NCBI GenBank assembly: GCA_963932465.1
Contig: OZ010786.1
Span: 271,592,411 to 271,656,410 of the forward strand
DNA: 64,000 nt
Direction of reading: 5' to 3'
From: Maratus speciosus
Taxonomy: Eukaryota; Arthropoda; Arachnida; Araneae; Salticidae
Shown here: positions 59,865 through 64,000 of the stretch, piece after piece
Layout of the letters: every line of letters begins with the position of its first letter
Numbering within the stretch: position 1 is the stretch's first letter
Notes under the pieces: model-generated
The model's input: only the letters and a program-made list of their open reading frames with translations
The model's database searches: none
Told to the model about the DNA's origin: nothing
Program-made: the position numbers and the translations under genes

Positions 59865-60187
59865 TTGACCAGATGTCATATACGCATCGGGGTTGGCGTA
59901 ATTTTTCTCTGGCGCCAATTTGGCAGAAATCTCGCTTTCGAATACCAGTTACTTATATATTTTTAAATTATTTGCTATCATTTTGAAAAGGAAATAACTA
60001 TAAATAAATAAAAGTTTGAATAATAGCTATAGAACAAAACTGTTTATATTATTAAAAACAGAAAATAAAAGTAAATAAACAATTTATTAATAAATAAAAA
60101 ACAATAGCCAGGTTACCATTGCAGGCAAAATAACACCATTTTGGCGCCAGTTAGGTATCCCGGTTCAAATCTGTGCCGTAATTTGCA
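59865..60187. mobile_element. GGCACAGATGTCATAT MITE, diverged copy 3
   Basis: It begins CAGATGTCATATACGCATCG and ends GTTCAAATCTGTGCCGTAATT. GGTTACCATTGCAGGCAAAATAAC and TTTTGGCGCCAGTTAGGTATCC near its right side match the interior of copies 1 and 2. It lies in tandem with copy 2. Confidence 0.55.
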
Positions 60188-60224
60188 TATAAAAAAATAT
60201 TATATACATTTAGAAACGATTTTT

Positions 60225-60378
60225 TTATGTATATAAGTGCATATTTAAACAAAAATAAAAGTTCATTAGATTTGTTTTCATAGCTGTTTATATATTTTGG
60301 CAACATATCTCACTTTCTGATGCCCGAATTGCGCCAAGCTTTTTTTAAAAATGCGCTATAATGGAAAAGTACCTAAAT
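60225..60378. repeat. Partial right end of the 57563-58270 family
   Basis: TTTGTTTTCATAGCTGTTTATAT, CACTTTCTGATGCCC, GCGCCAAGCTTTTTTTAAAAA and ATGGAAAAGTACCT repeat, in order, words from 57800-58270. This suggests a deleted copy. Confidence 0.65.
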
Positions 60379-60379
60379 A

Positions 60380-61635
60380 AATAATTAACAGAAATAACCA
60401 ATTATACAAACTAAAACTTTTTATTTCTAGATCAAAGCATTGTTTTTAATTTCAATTAAGAATACATATATCCTTGGATAACTTTATTTGAAATTAGGTT
60501 CACAGCTTAATATCTCATTCCATAAACCTAAACAAACACAAGTGATTCATTCATCGTGAAACTTAAAAAAAAATTAAATCATTGAGATAATCATTCACAA
60601 AGTAAGTTCTCCAACAATCAATGGACAATATTCTAATGACATCATAGTAGATAAAATGGTGGCGGTATCGTTTGTTTATGGTTTGAAATCACAAAGATTT
60701 AATTTTGCAATGTCTCTTAGTTACATTATTTAATTGTCATATTTATGAGCTCAGAACAAAAGCATATTTTTTCATTATTTAGTTATTAAAGACGGAAAAA
60801 AATTATAAATGCATGATTTGAAAAATTTAAATAATTTTCTTTCTTAATAGTAAAAAATAACATCGGGAAGTAACAGCGGGTTTAAGTTAAATAAGTTTAA
60901 CTGTTTAATTCTGTTGTAATATTCAAAATAACTGTATTTATTAGATTTCAGTAACCAACATCAGGGACCGATTAAACTTTGAAGTTCGAGGAATTACAAT
61001 GTCATTTCAGGACCTTTCTTTTGGAGAAGCTTTTCTAAATTTCATATACACATGGAAACTCTTCAGTGTTAGAAATATTATTCTTAGGACTGACATAACA
61101 TGAGAACGGCCTGCAATTTTACACAAGTTTTTGAAAACTACTTTATATAAGCAATTTTGCTAAAAACTGGTTACTTTTTTGTTATAGCGGCCCACACTAT
61201 TAGGATTATGACAAGTTGCAGCCAATTTCGCCAACGTCGTAACCAAAATCGTGAAGCACACACAAACAATACCATATAATACCATTTCATGAAATCGTAT
61301 ACAATAATTTAATAGTTTTTACCTTACTGCAAGAGTAAAATTTATTTATTTTTAAGGCTTAACAATCTAAATTGTCCAATATATGAATTTAAAAAAATGT
61401 AAACAAAGATTGAATAGACATGACCACAAAAAGCCTCAAATCTGCATAACACTTGGAACCAAACTGTGCAGATTAGTGGTCTTCTACTGTACACAGTTTT
61501 TCATAAATGTGTTTCGTTCTTTAAATGTGTTATTTTCATCTATCACTGCGGAACAAGCGAGAAAACTCATATTCTTGCACATGAGTTGTATATATCTTTA
61601 TATCTAAATTTCCGTCATTTTTGACTCGCTGCCTT
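60380..61635. other. No recognisable gene
   Basis: AT-rich. One GCAGCCAATTTCGCCAACG phrase (61217) belongs to the TTGGCG family. The 74-codon ORF at 61383-61607 shows no domain. Confidence 0.5.
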
Positions 61636-61639
61636 TCTA

Positions 61640-61830
61640 GTAAATATATGTTATCCCAAATCACCAGAGTTCTTGGATCTGTTGACTGGTTAAATTTTCA
61701 TCTAGTGACAGTATATCAGCATGATTTTCATTTTTAGGACTGTGATACCAACAAACAGAATCAGATATTTTCTTCATTGTAACTACTCTGTTTTTCACAA
61801 ACATTTAAAAATTTTTTTAGTTCTTAAATG
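61640..61830 (-). pseudogene. BEL/Pao fragment, RNase H-integrase junction
   Basis: The minus strand reads FVKNRVVTMKKISDSVCWYH, then PKNENHADILS and LTSQQIQELW, the family pattern of a W-Y-P--ENPAD--SRG box. It is a diverged copy of 55550-55700, with similar DNA, and stands alone here. Confidence 0.68.
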
Positions 61831-61849
61831 TAAAAAAAAGAAAAAAAAT

Positions 61850-61900
61850 CGTGAAAGTCATGATGCCATTTGGCATCATTAGTCCCGAAAGGGTTAAATG
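61850..61900. other. Short hairpin GATGCCATTTGGCATC
   Basis: A perfect 16-bp palindrome-like hairpin at about 61861-61876, next to the BEL fragment. Possibly a transposon tip or chance. Confidence 0.35.
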
Positions 61901-61949
61901 TTCTATGCATTTCCTGTCTGAATTGAAATTTAGCATATTATATTTTATA

Positions 61950-62330
61950 TGATAAATCTATAGATGATATACAGGGTACCACAAAAAATTCAAATATTAT
62001 ACCGACTATTGAATGTAATTGCTGAAATTGTGTTTTAAAATGCGTTGTGTATTTTATAAGTTGTTTATTTAGACATAATTTGTTTTCCTTATTAAACTAT
62101 GAAGTTTTATTATAGTATTCCGAATGTGTTGGAAAGTGATTCGTAATCTATGCTTGGGGCATGATTTTACTTTATTGTTTTATGTGCATGCTTTATAGTA
62201 TTTTTTCTCAAATGTATATCAGATTAGAACATTTTTTAGCACATCGAGTGCACATGCATCATATAAACCATGCAATAAGTCTATACAATAGAAAATGAAT
62301 ATGTTAATCATTTCTGAAGTAAAACGAGAA
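61950..62330 (-). repeat. Dispersed AT-rich repeat family, copy 3
   Basis: Its reverse complement shows AATCATGCC-CAAGCATAGATTA, CACTTTCCAACACATTC, TTTCAGCAATTACATTCAAT and CCTGTATATCATCTATAG, in the order found in copies 1 and 2. Confidence 0.55.
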
Positions 62331-62339
62331 AAGGTCATT

Positions 62340-62900
62340 CGAAGTTTTTAAGTAACACGTTACATAATAATACTTTACGGTATAAATATTTATAACAAAA
62401 ACATTGTAAATATTTGTTTTATTTCTTCAAAATGAAAATTTTTATGTTATTTAGTTTTTGTATTCTTTGTTGTTGTCATTTGTTTAAAAACACGAATCTG
62501 GAATTTTTCCAAAACAACAAGAAGAAAAGATCAACAAATAAATCCTGAAAAATATATCAAATGATACAAAGGAGAAAAGGAAAATCTAATACATTTCTTA
62601 TGCACTTACAAAATTCCATTTGCTTTAAAATATGTATGGCTACAAAATTTACAATCAAAACAAAACGTATGTAATTATATTAAGGAAAGAATCGTTACGA
62701 TCTAAAAATAATTTCTAGTAACATGATAATTTTCCACTATTTTCGGAAATTATAATGATAAATTAACTTTTTAAAAATAGAAATAGATATCAAAATCCCA
62801 AGCAATAATATATTATCAAAGCATTTTCCATATTTTGAGAAGCTCATTATAAAGGTAATTTAATCTTCTATAAATATATATTATATATCTTATCTTAAGA

Positions 62901-62934
<34 letters not shown>

Positions 62935-63360
62935 TCTTTGTTTTACATTTTTCATTTAGAGACTATATTTTTAAAAAAATTATTAGACATACCTTTTGTG
63001 GCGGTAAGAAATGTTGTGATGTGATCGTAAAAGAGTTAAAGTACACGTTGTGAAGTTCTTTTAATAAATTACTATTGATCGTTAAAGAAGTGATAAAAAA
63101 CTGGAAAAGTCTTACTTGAAATGTAGACAATGAAGGGGCAATTTGATGAAAACAAATAATATTCTTTATTCCATACGTTAGTTGAATAGAAGGTTATGAA
63201 ATTCTTGCTTCTGGTCACCATTTTAAATAAAAGGACTGAATCTTTTAAGAGAAAAATAACGGCCAACATGGAATAAATCCATGGGATTCCTTTGAATGAG
63301 AGCAGCACAACTTTTAAGGATTAAACTTTGAGAAAGAACATATCCACATAATAAAAATAT
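62340..63360. other. No recognisable gene; (TA)n microsatellite
   Basis: An AGAGTATATA...TATATACTCT run at 62898-62937 is a self-complementary TA microsatellite. The rest is AT-rich with no coding signal. Confidence 0.5.
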
Positions 63361-63639
63361 GACCCATAGTACGGCAAACTTTTTCGGTCAAAAAGAGCGG
63401 CACGGCATTCGAACGGCCGGCCAGCGGGCTGGCGCTCCGCTAAAACTACGTGAAAAGACTACATCTTTTGCAGACAACATCAAACCAAATTCTGAATTAA
63501 AAATTAACGAGTTTTAGTTTTTAAATGATGAATACGGGGTTGACAAAGTAATTAAAAGGCAGAATTTAAATTGATTAGCTAAATTAACATTTACGAGAAA
63601 TTAATGAATATCGAATTACAAGCTGCAGAATTCAAAATG

Positions 63640-63900
63640 TTTCACTGATTGGAAAGCGAAACCAAACTTAATTCTCCTGTCAGCGAACAGCAACAAAAAA
63701 AGAGGGCGGCGCATCATTCAATGACGTCATCATAATCAAATTTGCTCCGACGAAACGAGAGCTCCAGAAATGTGCTCCTAAAATACGGAGTGCGCATGCG
63801 CAAGCTGCCGATCCGCTCCCGACGCAGATATGAATATCGGCGGGGAAAAATAAACTTGCTTTACGGTGAGAGATAAAAGCGTCAACATCGCGGCGTAAAG
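63640..63900. promoter_or_regulatory. Candidate CpG-rich promoter (CRE and NRF1-type sites)
   Basis: G+C and CpG rise sharply against the AT-rich surroundings. TGACGTCA (63722-63729) is a perfect cAMP-response element. TGCGCATGCGCA (63791-63802) is the perfect 12-bp palindrome bound by NRF1-type factors. Such pairs are typical of TATA-less promoters of housekeeping genes. No coding exon follows inside the window, so the gene and its direction are unknown. ORFs at 63680-63960 are probably incidental. Confidence 0.45.
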
Positions 63901-64000
63901 ATTGAGTACAAATGGACATTGATGCAAAAAAAATAGCTGAAAGGAAATAAAAATAAACAAAATTTAAATATTGTGAGAAGTTTTCTCACATTACCTCCCT

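Noticed and set aside
59575..59986. Sense and antisense ORFs of 91 and 112 codons with similar peptides
   Set aside because: The peptide similarity reflects the inverted repeats of the MITE, not a conserved protein.

Overview
The window is AT-rich eukaryotic DNA with no bacterial traits (no operons, ribosome binding sites or dense ORFs) and no recognisable host protein-coding gene. Its transposon mix is Ty1/copia, BEL/Pao, Penelope-like, piggyBac, pogo/Tigger, mariner, several hAT branches and a long-TIR Tc1/mariner element with a DUF4817-type N-terminus. This points to an arthropod, perhaps an arachnid; the species cannot be decided from the sequence. The window is essentially a nested transposon graveyard with one young, apparently intact element.

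Layout. 129-8498 is an 8.37-kb hAT-like shell (15-bp perfect TIRs, perfect 8-bp target-site duplication, TSD) without a transposase, filled with satellite and tandem repeats. 10420-11997 is a decayed hAT of the Charlie/ZBED5 kind. 12189-14540 is a pogo/Tigger element with a broken transposase. 16974-21338 is a piggyBac element (TTAA ends) whose transposase is split by a 1,972-bp TA-flanked element (18583-20554); a 200-bp piggyBac MITE sits at 23115-23314. 25654-26332 is an internally deleted mariner. 27471-29769 is a complete but inactivated element with about 300-bp TIRs and a perfect 8-bp TSD. It carries a transposase-like protein of a family I know only as unnamed hypothetical proteins. 34586-35140 is a foldback MITE.

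About 35300-41000 (minus strand) is a decayed BEL/Pao element. Its reverse transcriptase is split by two head-to-head Penelope-like copies that landed as one unit with an 11-bp TSD (36291-39103). 42878-48290 is a Ty1/copia element with 467-bp LTRs differing at about 10 positions, a 5-bp TSD, and stops and a frameshift in gag-pol. 49035-51758 is a young Tc1/mariner-like element with 628-bp TIRs (about 8 differences) and an open 358-codon transposase. 53906-54245 is another foldback MITE. 55550-57000 and 61640-61830 are further BEL/Pao remnants. 57563-60378 is a cluster of small inverted-repeat elements rich in TTGGCG. The last 350 bases are CpG-richer, with a CRE and an NRF1-type palindrome, and could be the promoter of a gene outside the window.

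The genes do not form a pathway: each transposase or polyprotein would have served only its own element. Stretches listed as other hold nothing I could recognise.
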